Counted from the first letter of the stretch, positions 1 through 11,921 are shown. The stretch: 64,000 bases of DNA from Photorhabdus noenieputensis (GCF_018448935.1 NZ_RCWC01000002.1:171740-235739); one strand, 5' to 3'. The notes: generated by a model from the letters alone, not told the origin. Translations and numbers: made by a program.

Positions 1-1
1 A

Positions 2-1540
2 ACACATTTGAAAGGTGTATTCAGTGGCGATGCTGACGTTAAATGGAGCGCGGACGGCGGATTACCCCAGGCCAACGTTAATCTGCATGGTGATGGGGTG
101 CAGGTTAAGCAGATGGTTGATGGCACTGCATTACCGGTAGATTTCCAGACGCTGACACTCAATGCAGGCTTGAAGAATGGCACAGCAAAGTTGAATTGGT
201 TGTTTAAAATTATGGGAAATGGTCAGTTTAACGGTGACGTTCAGATTGCTGATCTTGCAGGGAGTCGTAAGCTGTCGGGCAATGTCGATGTTCAGGATAT
301 TTCATTGGCGTTAATCAAGCCGATTCTGGGGAAAGGCGATAAGGCTGAAGGTCATTTGAAGGCTGACTTGCGTCTGGGAGGTAATGTCAAAAATCCATTG
401 TTGTTTGGTCGGTTGAACTTGGGTGCATTGCAAGTTTCAGGTCATTGGATCCCATTTGATATTACTCAAGGACAAATTGGTGTGAATTTTGATGGAGTAC
501 GTTCTGTTCTTGAGGGGATTATCAAAACACCGAAAGGACAACTTAACTTGAATGGCGACGCAGACTGGCGCAATGTGGATGCATGGCATGCAAGAGTGGC
601 GGCTAATGGTGACAAGTTAAGAGTGGTTTTTCCACCAATGGTGAAAATTGATGTTAGCCCCGCTCTGGTGTTTGAGGCTTCTCCTCAGTTGCTGAAATTG
701 GATGGTAGCGTTGGTATTCCTTGGGCGCGTATTACGGTGAAGGAGCTACCAGAATCAACAGTAGAGGCTTCACCGGATGAAGTTATATTGAATGAGAATT
801 TTCAGCCATTACAAGAGAAAAAAGCGTCGATCCCGATTCAAAGTAACTTGACGGTTCATATAGGAGACGATGTTCGTCTCAGTGCTTTCGGCCTTAAAGC
901 GCAACTCAAAGGCGATTTGAAGGTTATTCAAGATAAACAAGGTCTGGGTTTGAATGGCCAAGTTGATATTCTTGATGGTCGTTTCCATACTTATGGGCAG
1001 GATCTGATTGTTCGTAAAGGGCTGATTATGTTCTCTGGTCCACCTGATCAGCCATTACTTAACATTGAGGCTATCCGTAATCCAGATTCTACCGATGGGC
1101 GGGTTATTGCCGGGGTAAGAGTGACCGGTTTGGCGGATCAGCCAAAAGTAGAAATTTTCTCAGAGCCTGCTAGATCACAATTGGAAGCACTTTCTTATCT
1201 GTTGCGTGGTGAAGGGTTAGAGAATAGTGACTCGGACAACTCACAGATGACGGCAATATTAATAGGCTTAGGGGTTGCTCAGAGTGGACAGTTGGTAGGT
1301 AAGATCGGTGAAATATTTGGTGTTTCCGACTTAGCACTGGATACTCAGGGGGTTGGTGATAAATCACAGGTAGTTGTTAGCGGAAAGATTACAAAAGATC
1401 TGCAAGTTAAGTATGGTGTTGGTATATTTGATTCACTGGCAACATTAACCTTACGCTATAGGTTAATGCCTAGATTGTATCTGGAAGCGGTGTCTGGTAT
1501 TGATCAGACATTGGATTTGCTCTATCAGTTTGAGTTTTAA
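2..1540 (+). CDS. tamB: TamB, C-terminal part (translocation and assembly module), cut by the window edge
   Basis: The reading frame is open to the left window edge, so only the last ~512 residues of a protein that is about 1260 aa in E. coli are present. TamB is an inner-membrane-anchored periplasmic protein that works with the outer-membrane barrel TamA in outer-membrane protein insertion and in phospholipid transport between membranes. The visible part is rich in alternating beta-strand sequence, as expected for the DUF490/TamB domain. It ends in a typical C-terminal beta signal with terminal Phe (YQFEF). The gene is followed after 2 nt by ytfP, the same order as E. coli tamA-tamB-ytfP. 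The identification is firm. The start lies outside the window; the TTG at position 8 is only an internal Leu codon. Confidence 0.95.
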   Translation, partial: THLKGVFSGDADVKWSADGGLPQANVNLHGDGVQVKQMVDGTALPVDFQTLTLNAGLKNGTAKLNWLFKIMGNGQFNGDVQIADLAGSRKLSGNVDVQDISLALIKPILGKGDKAEGHLKADLRLGGNVKNPLLFGRLNLGALQVSGHWIPFDITQGQIGVNFDGVRSVLEGIIKTPKGQLNLNGDADWRNVDAWHARVAANGDKLRVVFPPMVKIDVSPALVFEASPQLLKLDGSVGIPWARITVKELPESTVEASPDEVILNENFQPLQEKKASIPIQSNLTVHIGDDVRLSAFGLKAQLKGDLKVIQDKQGLGLNGQVDILDGRFHTYGQDLIVRKGLIMFSGPPDQPLLNIEAIRNPDSTDGRVIAGVRVTGLADQPKVEIFSEPARSQLEALSYLLRGEGLENSDSDNSQMTAILIGLGVAQSGQLVGKIGEIFGVSDLALDTQGVGDKSQVVVSGKITKDLQVKYGVGIFDSLATLTLRYRLMPRLYLEAVSGIDQTLDLLYQFEF

Positions 1541-1542
1541 AA

Positions 1543-1890
1543 ATGCGAATTATTGTTTATGGCAGCTTACGGCGCAAACAGGGCAATCATCACTGGATGA
1601 CCGATGCTCAATGGTTAGGTGATCATCGGTTGGAAGGCTATGAGCTCTATGACCTTGGGCATTATCCTGCGGTTGTCCGTGGTGACGGAAGTATTGAATG
1701 TGAGGTATATCGAATCAATTCTACTATCCTGACAGAATTAGACGATTTGAAAGATAATTCGCGGGAGTATGTAAGGGAATTGATTCAGACACCGTATGGC
1801 AATGCATGGATATATCTTTATCAGTTTCCAATAACCGGTTTACGGCGGATAAAAAGCGGTGACTGGTTGAAGCGCCACGTGGAAGAGTAA
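1543..1890 (+). CDS. ytfP: YtfP, gamma-glutamylcyclotransferase-fold protein
   Basis: A 115-aa protein of the AIG2/GGCT-like family. The N-terminal RIIVYGSLRR matches the family's conserved YGSL substrate-loop motif, and an acidic residue follows in the ELDDLK segment. Related enzymes cyclise gamma-glutamyl compounds to pyroglutamate, but the substrate of bacterial YtfP is not established. The gene starts 2 nt after the tamB stop, so it is probably translationally coupled to tamB as in E. coli. An intrinsic terminator follows it. The family assignment is strong; the biochemical role is open. Confidence 0.9.
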   Translation: MRIIVYGSLRRKQGNHHWMTDAQWLGDHRLEGYELYDLGHYPAVVRGDGSIECEVYRINSTILTELDDLKDNSREYVRELIQTPYGNAWIYLYQFPITGLRRIKSGDWLKRHVEE

Positions 1891-1930
1891 ATAAAAATCC
1901 TTTTTTGTCATAAAAAGGGAGTATGGTATT

Positions 1931-1968
1931 AAAAAACCTCTGCCGGTGATGTTCCCCAGAGGTTTTTT
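1931..1968. terminator. Bidirectional intrinsic terminator between ytfP and ppa
   Basis: A stem AACCTCTG/CAGAGGTT is flanked by an A-run on the left and a T-run on the right. It can therefore stop transcription of ytfP (+) and of ppa (-), which converge here. Confidence 0.85.
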
Positions 1969-1989
1969 AATTATTCAAACAGAGGAAAG

Positions 1990-2520
1990 CTATTTCTTAG
2001 CGGCACGTTCGAAAGAGGAGATAATTTCTGCTTTAGCAGCTTCGACATTATCCCAACCATCAACTTTAACCCACTTACCTTTTTCCAGATCTTTATAGTG
2101 CTCAAAGAAGTGAGTGATCTGAGCACGCAGTAGTTCTGGTAAATCGTTCACATCTTTAATGTGATCATACTCTTTGGTTAGTTTGCTATGTGGAACTGCA
2201 ACCAGTTTTGCGTCTTCACCTGATTCATCAGTCATTTTCAGAACGCCAACCGGACGGCAACGGATCACAGAGCCTGGTTGTAGTGGGTATGGCGTGGGAA
2301 CCAGAACATCAACCGGGTCACCATCCAGAGATAAAGTGTTGTTGATGTAACCATAGTTGCATGGATAGAACATCGTGGTAGACATAAAACGGTCTACAAA
2401 CAGCGCACCGGATTCTTTATCAATTTCATATTTAATCGGATCTGCATTTGCAGGAATCTCAATAATGACATAGATATCTTCAGGCAGTTCTTTTCCTGCC
2501 GGTACTAAGTTCAGGCTCAT
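1990..2520 (-). CDS. ppa: Inorganic pyrophosphatase
   Basis: Soluble family I inorganic pyrophosphatase, which hydrolyses PPi to two phosphates in the cytoplasm and so pulls biosynthetic reactions forward. The chosen start gives 176 aa beginning [10 protein letters not shown], the same length and start as the E. coli enzyme. A longer frame to 2757 exists, but its extra N-terminal 79 residues are not part of the family and would read through the promoter. AAGGA lies about 8 nt before the chosen ATG. The metal-binding signature DGDPVDVLV is present, as is the [12 protein letters not shown] segment. A promoter with TATAAT (2561-2566, minus strand) lies upstream. Neighbours ppa, fbp and mpl form a conserved enteric block. 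Confidence 0.97.
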   Translation of the reverse strand: MSLNLVPAGKELPEDIYVIIEIPANADPIKYEIDKESGALFVDRFMSTTMFYPCNYGYINNTLSLDGDPVDVLVPTPYPLQPGSVIRCRPVGVLKMTDESGEDAKLVAVPHSKLTKEYDHIKDVNDLPELLRAQITHFFEHYKDLEKGKWVKVDGWDNVEAAKAEIISSFERAAKK

Positions 2521-2855
2521 GAAAGTTTCCTTTATTTCAAACCAGAATAGAGTGGGGGGTATTATAGCCAAAACATTTTTTAAAGTACTCTCCATTTTTC
2601 TGACAAGTAGTTTGTTGGTAAATGCTGTCTCTGAGTTTGGTGATAGCCCCGTGGCGCAGTCACTATAAAACCTAAATAAATTTTCAAAATAATAGATCAC
2701 TGGAAGGGAACTCAGTCCGATTTTTGGAGCTTGTGCACGATTTTGTGTAATCGCCATTTTATTGAAGGTGATCTGTTAGGTGGTAATAAAGTAACTAGTT
2801 AAAATTAAAAAAGCGACGAAAAATCCCGCCGCTTATCCGTCATTAACCGATGAAA
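2521..2855. other. Intergenic region upstream of ppa and downstream of fbp
   Basis: This 335-nt stretch contains no credible gene. Near ppa it has a minus-strand -10 box TATAAT at 2561-2566, with no strong -35 hexamer. At the other end is the fbp terminator. The minus-strand open frame running through it is an artificial extension of ppa. Confidence 0.7.
2807..2833 (-). terminator. fbp intrinsic terminator
   Basis: Read on the minus strand, AGCGGCG pairs with CGTCGCT (one G-U pair) and is followed by a run of T residues. It lies just past the fbp stop codon. Confidence 0.8.
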
Positions 2856-3860
2856 TTACTCATCTGGGAACTCAGCCATAAAACTCTCGGCTTTCTCCAC
2901 CATCGACTTACTGCCCACAAAGAAAGGGATGCGCTGATGCAGTTTGGATGGGATGATATCCAGAATGCGATTAGCGCCATCACTGGCTTTACCTCCGGCT
3001 TGTTCAGCCAGGAATGCCATTGGGTTACATTCATACAGCAGGCGTAATTTTCCTGATGGATGGCTGGCGGTGCTTGGGTAGATGTAGATGCCGCCTTTCA
3101 GTAAATTGCGGTGGAAATCAGCAACCAGCGAACCAATATAACGGGTGGTATAAGGGCGCTGAGTTGCTTCATCTTGTTCCTGGCAATATTTGATGTATTT
3201 CTTTACCCCCATAGGGAATTTGATGTAATTCCCTTCGTTGATGGAATACATATTGCCATTGGGTGGGAACTGAACTTTCTCATGGGAAAGACAAAATACT
3301 CCCAAGGAAGGATCGTAAGTAAAGGCGTGTACCCCACAGCCAGTGGTGTAGACCAGCATAGTTGAAGAACCGTAAACAACATATCCGGCGGCGACTTGAC
3401 GATGACCTGGTTGCAGGAAATCTTTTTCAGTCACCGGCTGGCCGATGGGGGTAATACGGCGGTAGATAGAGAAGATAGTACCGACGGAAACGTTTACATC
3501 AATATTTGAAGAACCATCTAATGGGTCCATCAAAACAACATATTTTGCGTTTTCAGCGCGGTCCCCTTCAAAAATAACGATATCATCTTCTTCCTCTGAA
3601 GCGATCCCCGCAACTTCACCGCGTGCTTTCAGTGCTGCTTTGAGTTTTTCATTAGCATACAGGTCCAGTTTCATCTGCACCTCGCCTTGGATATTGGACA
3701 CACCGCTGGTGCCTAAAATATCCACTAAGCCGGCTTTGTTGATATCACGGTGTATAATTTTTGCTCCGAGCTTAATAGCAGAAAGCAATGCAGTAAGTTC
3801 ACCTGTAGCATGAGAAAAATCGTGCTGCTTTTCGACGATGAATTCGCCTAATGTTTTCAT
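2856..3860 (-). CDS. fbp: Fructose-1,6-bisphosphatase class 1
   Basis: A 334-aa class 1 FBPase, close to the E. coli length of 332. It hydrolyses fructose 1,6-bisphosphate to fructose 6-phosphate, the committed gluconeogenic step, and is Mg-dependent and AMP-inhibited in enterics. The metal-binding loop [13 protein letters not shown] is intact, and upstream acidic residues (SEEEDD) contribute further ligands. AGGA lies about 8 nt before the ATG. It is transcribed alone on the minus strand, divergent from mpl, with its own terminator. Confidence 0.97.
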   Translation of the reverse strand: MKTLGEFIVEKQHDFSHATGELTALLSAIKLGAKIIHRDINKAGLVDILGTSGVSNIQGEVQMKLDLYANEKLKAALKARGEVAGIASEEEDDIVIFEGDRAENAKYVVLMDPLDGSSNIDVNVSVGTIFSIYRRITPIGQPVTEKDFLQPGHRQVAAGYVVYGSSTMLVYTTGCGVHAFTYDPSLGVFCLSHEKVQFPPNGNMYSINEGNYIKFPMGVKKYIKYCQEQDEATQRPYTTRYIGSLVADFHRNLLKGGIYIYPSTASHPSGKLRLLYECNPMAFLAEQAGGKASDGANRILDIIPSKLHQRIPFFVGSKSMVEKAESFMAEFPDE

Positions 3861-4025
3861 GACGAAAGTCCTGAATGTGATTTGATAGTGGTTTTAGAGT
3901 GTCCATTGCACTCTTACGCGGGCAGTTTAGCCAAAGAAAGGGATGATTCATAGGCTATTCCATTTCTTATCTTGCTTTTGATGGTTAGAATAGTGGCTAA
4001 CTTCATGCTATGGAATAGGAAATCA

Positions 4026-5396
4026 ATGCGTATTCATATTCTTGGTATCTGCGGCACTTTTATGGGTGGACTGGCCATTTTGGCACGTTCTCTTGGCCAT
4101 GAAGTGACTGGTTCTGATGCCAATGTTTATCCACCAATGAGTACCTTACTGGAAAGACATGGGATTAATCTGATTCAGGGATATGACCCGGCACAGTTGG
4201 ATTCTGCGCCAGATATGGTCATCATCGGTAATATTATGAGCCGTGGGAATCCTTGTGTAGAAGCTGTGCTGGAGCGTGGGCTCCCTTATACTTCAGGCCC
4301 ACAATGGCTGCATGATTATGTTTTGCCTGAACGTTGGGTGCTGGCGGTTGCAGGGACGCATGGCAAGACAACAACTGCGGGTATGTTAGCCTGGATTTTG
4401 GAAGCTTGTGGTTATAAACCAGGTTTCTTAATTGGTGGTGTTCCGGGGAATTTTGAGACATCAGCTCAGATCGGGGAAAGCCCGTTTTTCGTGATAGAAG
4501 CTGATGAATATGACAGTGCTTTTTTTGATAAACGATCTAAGTTTGTGCATTACAGCCCACGTACGTTGATCATGAACAATCTGGAATTTGATCATGGTGA
4601 TATTTTTGGTGATATGGCGGCTATTCAGAGACAGTTCCATCATCTTGTTAGGATCGTTCCGGGTAGTGGTAAGATCCTTGTCCCAGATAACGATATTAAT
4701 CTGAAACAGGTTTTGTCTATGGGCTGCTGGAGTGAATTGGAGCTAGTGGGTGAAACCGGTAACTGGCAGGCAAAAAAGATCAGCACAGACAGTCGTAATT
4801 ATCAGGTGTTTTATGATGGTAAAGTTGTTGGAGAAGTGAACTGGTCGCTGGTGGGTGAGCATAATATGCGCAACGGACTGATTGCAGTTGCCGCTGCACA
4901 TCATGTTGGTGTCCAGCCAGCAGATGCTTGTTGTGCTCTAAGTGAATTTATTAACGCACGTCGTCGCCTTGAGCTGCGCGGTGAGGAGAACGACATTACT
5001 GTTTATGATGATTTTGCACATCACCCGACAGCAATACTGGCAACTTTAGAAGCTCTGCGTAGTAAGGTTGGTGGAACTGCGCGTATTATTACTGTGTTGG
5101 AACCGCGTTCAAATACCATGAAAATGGGTATCAGCAAGAATGAGATCGCGCCAGCACTAGGACGTGCTGACGAAGTGTTCTTATTTCAGCCAGCTAATAT
5201 TAAATGGCATGTATCAGAAATCGCAGATCGCTGTGTTCAGCCTGCTTACTGGAGTGCTGATATTGATTCACTGGTAAATATGATTGTCGATAAAGCACAA
5301 CAGGGTGATCATATTCTGGTGATGAGTAATGGTGGATTTGGTGGCATTCATGAAAAATTGCTATTTGCACTGAATAAAAAAGCTTATCGATCCTGA
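4026..5396 (+). CDS. mpl: Mpl, murein tripeptide ligase
   Basis: UDP-N-acetylmuramate:L-alanyl-gamma-D-glutamyl-meso-diaminopimelate ligase. It recycles the tripeptide released from peptidoglycan by joining it to UDP-MurNAc in the cytoplasm. The protein has 456 residues and begins MRIHILGICG, a Mur-ligase Rossmann start. The ATP-binding loop AGTHGKTTTAG is present, and FDHGDIF and the C-terminal domain with DDFAHHPTA are typical of MurC/Mpl. The upstream in-frame start at 3972 adds 18 unlike residues; AGGA 5 nt before the ATG at 4026 supports the shorter form. Convergent with argR. Confidence 0.96.
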   Translation: MRIHILGICGTFMGGLAILARSLGHEVTGSDANVYPPMSTLLERHGINLIQGYDPAQLDSAPDMVIIGNIMSRGNPCVEAVLERGLPYTSGPQWLHDYVLPERWVLAVAGTHGKTTTAGMLAWILEACGYKPGFLIGGVPGNFETSAQIGESPFFVIEADEYDSAFFDKRSKFVHYSPRTLIMNNLEFDHGDIFGDMAAIQRQFHHLVRIVPGSGKILVPDNDINLKQVLSMGCWSELELVGETGNWQAKKISTDSRNYQVFYDGKVVGEVNWSLVGEHNMRNGLIAVAAAHHVGVQPADACCALSEFINARRRLELRGEENDITVYDDFAHHPTAILATLEALRSKVGGTARIITVLEPRSNTMKMGISKNEIAPALGRADEVFLFQPANIKWHVSEIADRCVQPAYWSADIDSLVNMIVDKAQQGDHILVMSNGGFGGIHEKLLFALNKKAYRS

Positions 5397-5411
5397 AAAT
5401 AACTGTGGGAA

Positions 5412-5441
5412 AATGAATCGCGCCATTGTTGGCGCGTTCAT

Positions 5442-5443
<2 letters not shown>
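5412..5443. terminator. Bidirectional terminator between mpl and argR
   Basis: CGCGCCA pairs with TGGCGCG, extended by AATGAA/TTCATT. A flanking A-run (left) and T-run (right) let it serve both converging genes. Its right arm touches the argR stop codon. Confidence 0.8.
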
Positions 5444-6368
<925 letters not shown>

Positions 6369-7307
6369 ATGAAAGTTGCAGTTCTCGGTGCAGCCGGTGG
6401 TATTGGTCAGGCTCTTGCTCTTCTACTAAAAACCCAGCTTCCTTCGGGTTCAGAACTCTCTTTATATGATATCGCTCCAGTGACACCTGGGGTGGCTGTT
6501 GACCTGAGCCACATTCCAACGGAAGTGAAAATTCAAGGCTTTGCTGGTGAAGATGCAACCCCCGCGTTAGAAGGAGCAGATGTTGTATTGATTTCTGCGG
6601 GTGTTGCCCGTAAACCCGGTATGGATCGTTCAGATCTGTTTAATGTTAACGCGGGTATCGTTCGTAACCTGGTAGAACAAGTGGCTAAAACTTGTCCAAA
6701 ATCGCTGATTGGGATTATTACTAACCCAGTCAACACAACTGTAGCTATTGCAGCCGAAGTGCTGAAAAAAGCAGGTGTATATGACAAAAACCGCCTGTTT
6801 GGGGTCACAACCCTAGATGTTATTCGTTCTAATACTTTTGTTGCTGAATTGAAAGATAAAAAACCACAGGAAATCGAAGTACCCGTTATCGGTGGCCACT
6901 CTGGTGTGACAATCTTACCTCTGTTGTCGCAGATCCCAGGTTTGAGCTTTACTGATGAAGAGTTGGTTGCTTTAACTAAGCGTATTCAGAATGCCGGTAC
7001 TGAAGTGGTTGAAGCTAAAGCGGGTGGAGGATCTGCAACTCTGTCTATGGGGCAAGCTGCGGCTCGTCTTGGGCTCTCTTTGGTCCGCGGCTTACAAGGC
7101 GAAAGTGATGTTGTGGAATGTGCTTATGTTGAAGGTGATGGCAAATATGCTCGTTTCTTTGCTCAGCCGGTTCGTTTGGGTAAAAATGGCGTAGAAGAGC
7201 GTTTGGACATTGGTCAATTGAGTGATTTTGAGCAGAAAGCGCTGGAAGGCATGCTAGATGTATTGAGAAATGATATAGAATTAGGCGAAAAATTTATTAA
7301 TAACTAA
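6369..7307 (+). CDS. mdh: Malate dehydrogenase (NAD)
   Basis: A 312-aa NAD-dependent malate dehydrogenase of the TCA cycle, interconverting malate and oxaloacetate in the cytoplasm; the E. coli enzyme also has 312 aa. The N-terminal Rossmann motif GAAGGIGQA, the substrate-binding arginines around [12 protein letters not shown], and the catalytic-His segment VIGGHSGVT are all visible. It is divergent from argR as in E. coli and ends at a strong terminator. Downstream lies the Mu-like accessory module instead of the genes found there in E. coli. Confidence 0.97.
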   Translation: MKVAVLGAAGGIGQALALLLKTQLPSGSELSLYDIAPVTPGVAVDLSHIPTEVKIQGFAGEDATPALEGADVVLISAGVARKPGMDRSDLFNVNAGIVRNLVEQVAKTCPKSLIGIITNPVNTTVAIAAEVLKKAGVYDKNRLFGVTTLDVIRSNTFVAELKDKKPQEIEVPVIGGHSGVTILPLLSQIPGLSFTDEELVALTKRIQNAGTEVVEAKAGGGSATLSMGQAAARLGLSLVRGLQGESDVVECAYVEGDGKYARFFAQPVRLGKNGVEERLDIGQLSDFEQKALEGMLDVLRNDIELGEKFINN

Positions 7308-7351
7308 TTTATATATTTTATAAGTAAAAAATATATATCTATGAAATAATA

Positions 7352-7388
7352 AAACCGCTGGTATAGCGAATTACCGGCGGTTTTTATT
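7352..7388. terminator. Terminator between mdh and the Ner-like gene
   Basis: AAACCGCTGGTA pairs with TACCGGCGGTTT (12 bp, one G-T pair), with A residues on the left and a T-run on the right. It lies between converging genes. Confidence 0.85.
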
Positions 7389-7408
7389 CAACGAATATAA
7401 TTCGTTAG

Positions 7409-7675
7409 CTAATTATTTGTTTGTTCTCGTATTTTCCTTTCTAATAATTCTCCAGTATTTGGATCAAAATAACGACTTGGCCAAATTTCTGAAGGGTGTA
7501 TTTCCAGATAATTCGCAATTATCCACTCCCCTTTCGGCCACGGCCGAGACAGCGCATTAGCTAGAGTCGATGAGCTAAGCCCCGCTTTGCGTGATACTTC
7601 AGCTAAGGTTGTTCCCCGCTTGCGTAAAGCTGCAATTATATCGGCAGGATGCCAATCAGATTTCCTTGAAATCAT
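7409..7675 (-). CDS. Ner/Nlp-family helix-turn-helix regulator
   Basis: An 88-aa protein of the phage Mu Ner family, which includes E. coli Nlp (SfsB). Residues ~8-70 (DWHPADIIAALRKRG, then GLSSSTLANAL) form the expected winged helix-turn-helix, and WPSRYFDPNTGELL is the family's C-terminal signature. The start was moved 11 codons inside the longest frame because AAGGAT lies 6 nt before this ATG. In Mu, Ner represses early transcription; E. coli nlp sits beside ispB, and this gene too is near ispB. It is divergent from two MuA/repressor-type genes, which suggests a preserved phage-like switch. The family is firm; the target is unknown. Confidence 0.85.
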   Translation of the reverse strand: MISRKSDWHPADIIAALRKRGTTLAEVSRKAGLSSSTLANALSRPWPKGEWIIANYLEIHPSEIWPSRYFDPNTGELLERKIREQTNN

Positions 7676-7858
7676 TTTTAATCCTTTTTTTATTAAATTT
7701 GATGCCATTAGTGGTATAAATAACAGGTACGCATGAGATTAATAACGAACTTAAACCTGTTATTGAGAAATAAAATAGCATTATTTTTCTAAAAATATTT
7801 CCAAATTTTTTCTTAAAAACTTCTTTTTTGAACTTGGTTACAAAAATAGAGAAACGTG

Positions 7859-8206
7859 ATGAAAAAAGAGTGGTATTCGGCCAAGGAGTTAATCGGCGTG
7901 GGTGAGTTACCTGGATCACCACAAGGAGTTAACGCCAGAGCAAAGCGCGAGGAGTGGTTACGTCAGAAAAGAGAAGGTGTGCAAGGTAAAGCAGTCGAGT
8001 ATCACTACTCCTGTTTCCCGGAAACGACCATTGCGGCACTGGAGCTTCATGAATCATCTTCTGAGTATCAGGTGCAGAAGCAAGATCCTTTATCTATTTG
8101 GGTTGGAGCTTTCCATCAGTTATCAGAATCTGAGAAACAGGCTGTGATAGCCATGATCTTACGGGATGGTATCAGAAGTTTTTTAGAAAAAATTTCTGTT
8201 ATTTAA
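7859..8206 (+). CDS. Mu-type DNA-binding protein (MuA/repressor N-terminal domain), copy 1
   Basis: A 115-aa protein whose first ~65 residues (KKEWYSAKELIGV, LPGSPQGVNARAKRE, then GVQGKAVEYH) match the MuA transposase / Mu repressor N-terminal DNA-binding domain (HTH_Tnp_Mu_1). The catalytic transposase core is absent. The C-terminal ~35 residues (DPLSIWVGAFHQLSESEKQ) resemble the tail of stand-alone Mu-like repressors. GTG at 7856 immediately precedes the ATG; the ATG is preferred. It is divergent from the Ner-like gene and followed by a paralogue. Likely a regulator derived from a Mu-like phage; no other phage genes are nearby. Confidence 0.75.
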   Translation: MKKEWYSAKELIGVGELPGSPQGVNARAKREEWLRQKREGVQGKAVEYHYSCFPETTIAALELHESSSEYQVQKQDPLSIWVGAFHQLSESEKQAVIAMILRDGIRSFLEKISVI

Positions 8207-8282
8207 CCTATTTTTGGAAATTAAAAATGCCAACTAACTTGGATTCTTCTTCATTATCCCGGTGCAAAGTGAGAAGAAAAGT

Positions 8283-8663
8283 ATGAAAAAAGAATGGTAC
8301 TCAGCTAAAGAGCTGGTTGGTATTGCCGGACTTCCTTCTTCGCCACAGGGAATAAATCTGATGGCAAGGCGGGAAGGATGGGAATATAGACGTAAACGGG
8401 GTGTTCAGGGCAAGGCTCTTGAATACCATATAAATAGTTTGCCTGAAGATGTACTTAATGTGCTATCCGTAGAGGAAAGCACTATTGATTATGCAAACAA
8501 ACGGCAAGATCCATTCTTAATTTGGGTTGAGGCTTACTATCAATTAACTAAAGCTGAGCGGGAAAAAATTGTGAAATTTATTCTTCGAGAGGGGCTGGCA
8601 AAACTTATTGGTTATATTGATGTAGGTGTTGAAGACGCAGAGAAAAACCTGGAGTCAGATTAA
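8283..8663 (+). CDS. Mu-type DNA-binding protein, copy 2 (paralogue)
   Basis: A 126-aa paralogue of the preceding gene with the same layout: KKEWYSAKELVGI, LPSSPQGINLMARREGW, GVQGKALEYHI, then a C-terminal DPFLIWVEAYYQL helix region, with a short acidic tail extending the end. The ATG at 8283 aligns with the start of copy 1; the GTG at 8262 would add seven residues. The two copies point to local duplication followed by divergence. The role is inferred to be DNA binding; no target site was identified. It converges on ispB, with a terminator overlapping its stop codon. Confidence 0.75.
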   Translation: MKKEWYSAKELVGIAGLPSSPQGINLMARREGWEYRRKRGVQGKALEYHINSLPEDVLNVLSVEESTIDYANKRQDPFLIWVEAYYQLTKAEREKIVKFILREGLAKLIGYIDVGVEDAEKNLESD

Positions 8664-8675
8664 CCCCAGGTTTTG
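8644..8675. terminator. Terminator between the Mu-type gene and ispB
   Basis: AAAACCTGG pairs with CCAGGTTTT. The hairpin spans the stop codon of the plus-strand gene and lies just beyond ispB. Confidence 0.75.
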
Positions 8676-8684
8676 TTCTATCGA

Positions 8685-9656
8685 TTAAGAAAGGCGTTGT
8701 ACGGCAATATGGGCTAACCCCACGAGTGCTTGCTTGTATGGGGAGTTTTCCAGCGCCTGCAAAGCAGCTATTGCTTTATCTGCTTCTTCCTCTGCTCGTT
8801 TACGGGTATATTCCAGTGAGCCGCACTGTTTCATGGTTGCCAGTACGGTTTCGAGTAAATGGCGGCCATTACCTTTTTCAATTGCTTCACGAATAAGTGC
8901 TGATTGTTCTGGATTGCCATGATTCATAGCGTGCAGCAAAGGCAATGTCGGTTTACCTTCGTTAAGATCATCACCGGTGTTTTTGCCTAATGTATCGCTA
9001 TCGGCATCATAATCCAGTAAGTCATCTATTAACTGGAATGCAGTGCCTAAATAACGTCCGTAATTTTGTAAAGCCGTTTCTTGCTCTGGGGTGGCGTTAG
9101 AAAGAATAGCGGAAGAGTGGGCGGCGACTTCAAACAATCGGGCTGTTTTACTGTAAATCACCCGCATATAATCATCTTCAGAAATATTTGGATCATTGCA
9201 GTTCATCAACTGTAAAACTTCGCCTTCAGCGATAACATTAGTTGCCTCTGACATCAACTTGAGAACTCGCATAGAGTTAAGAGTTGTCATCATTTGGAAA
9301 GAGCGTGTGTATATAAAGTCACCAACCAGTACGCTCGCAGCATTACCAAACATGGCATTGGCAGTCGCTTTGCCACGCCTCATATCTGATTCATCCACAA
9401 CATCATCATGTAACAGAGTCGCTGTGTGGATAAATTCAATTAATGCGGCAACAGTAACATGTTTATCACCCTGATAACCTAATGCTCTGCTAGCCAGGAT
9501 GGCAATGATTGGGCGGAGGCGTTTTCCACCACCGCTGATTATGTAGTAGCCCAACTGATTGATAAGAGTAACGTCAGAATTCAACTGACTAAGAATGGTT
9601 TCATTTACCGCTGCCATATCATCAGCGGTTAGCTTGATAATAGATTCTAAATTCAT
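8685..9656 (-). CDS. ispB: Octaprenyl diphosphate synthase
   Basis: A 323-aa trans-polyprenyl diphosphate synthase, the E. coli length. It elongates FPP with IPP to the C40 chain used for ubiquinone and menaquinone side chains. The two Asp-rich metal-binding motifs are present: LLHDDVVDESDMRRG (first) and QLIDDLLDYDAD (second). The GGGKRLRP segment that contacts IPP is also present. It is divergent from rplU, as in E. coli. It shows that the host makes long-chain prenyl diphosphates, which are possible substrates for the UbiA-like protein at 51 kb. Confidence 0.96.
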   Translation of the reverse strand: MNLESIIKLTADDMAAVNETILSQLNSDVTLINQLGYYIISGGGKRLRPIIAILASRALGYQGDKHVTVAALIEFIHTATLLHDDVVDESDMRRGKATANAMFGNAASVLVGDFIYTRSFQMMTTLNSMRVLKLMSEATNVIAEGEVLQLMNCNDPNISEDDYMRVIYSKTARLFEVAAHSSAILSNATPEQETALQNYGRYLGTAFQLIDDLLDYDADSDTLGKNTGDDLNEGKPTLPLLHAMNHGNPEQSALIREAIEKGNGRHLLETVLATMKQCGSLEYTRKRAEEEADKAIAALQALENSPYKQALVGLAHIAVQRLS

Positions 9657-9804
9657 ATTTTTTCGGCTATGGGTTTTAATGCAGAGCTGTGTTCATATTA
9701 ACATTAAAATAATTATTGCTGTGTCTTGATTGTACTCGAAAAACAGCCTAAATAAATGACAATTCAGCAACTATGTTTTTTTATCATCTGCTCTAATTCT
9801 GCAC

Positions 9805-9833
9805 TTGTCTTCTTAGGCTTTTTTGCGTAGAAT
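9805..9833 (+). promoter_or_regulatory. Promoter of rplU-rpmA
   Basis: TTGTCT and TAGAAT are separated by 17 nt, about 75 nt upstream of rplU. This is a good sigma-70 pair in the right place. Confidence 0.65.
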
Positions 9834-9907
9834 TCGCGCCCTATTATGAATATTTATAGCGCGCTCTGGAATGATATTTAAGGGGGCGTGCGGAAAGCGG
9901 AGTTTAT

Positions 9908-10216
9908 ATGTACGCGGTTTTCCAAAGTGGTGGTAAACAACACCGAGTCAGCGAAGGTCAAACAATTCGCCTGGAAAAGCTGGACATCGCAACGGGTGAA
10001 ACTGTTGAGTTTGACCAGGTTCTGATGGTCGCTAATGGTGATGACATCAAAATCGGCGCTCCTGTCGTTGAAGGCGTTAAAATCAAAGCTGAAGTGGTTG
10101 CCCACGGTCGTGGCGAGAAAATTAAAATCGTTAAGTTTCGTCGTCGTAAACACAGCCGTAAGCAGCAAGGCCACCGTCAGTGGTTCACCGATGTTAAAAT
10201 CACTGGCATCGCTTAA
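9908..10216 (+). CDS. rplU: 50S ribosomal protein L21
   Basis: A 102-aa L21 beginning [14 protein letters not shown], a family hallmark, and ending with the basic [13 protein letters not shown] segment that binds 23S rRNA. E. coli L21 has 103 aa. It is the first gene of the rplU-rpmA unit, 19 nt before rpmA, with a recognisable promoter upstream. Confidence 0.98.
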   Translation: MYAVFQSGGKQHRVSEGQTIRLEKLDIATGETVEFDQVLMVANGDDIKIGAPVVEGVKIKAEVVAHGRGEKIKIVKFRRRKHSRKQQGHRQWFTDVKITGIA

Positions 10217-10223
10217 GATTTAG

Positions 10224-10493
<270 letters not shown>

Positions 10494-10503
10494 GTTTTTC
10501 GAG

Positions 10504-10634
10504 TTATAAACCCTATGAATTTCAAGATGCATCGCGACGGCAAGGGCGCGAATCCCCAGGAGCATAGATAACTATGTGGCTGGGGTGAGTGAGTGCAGCC
10601 AACAAAGAGGCAACTTGAAAGATAACGGGTATAA
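10504..10634. repeat. ERIC-type intergenic repeat, copy 1
   Basis: A ~130-bp imperfect palindrome. It contains the ERIC core GGCTGGGGTGAGTGAG and ends CAACTTGAAAGATAACGGG before TATAAA. Its left end TTATAAACCC...TTTCAAG is the approximate reverse complement of the right end. It is about 90% identical by eye to the copy at 29577-29706. It lies in transcribed space between rpmA and obgE and probably folds in the mRNA. Confidence 0.9.

Positions 10635-11921
<1,287 letters not shown>

Noticed and set aside
2521-2757. N-terminal extension of ppa by 79 residues
   Set aside because: The family starts at MSLNL with a ribosome-binding site just upstream, and the extension runs through a clear TATAAT promoter element.
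7409-8663. Possible complete prophage between mdh and ispB
   Set aside because: Only three small regulatory genes are present. No transposase core, lysis, head or tail genes and no terminal repeats were seen.
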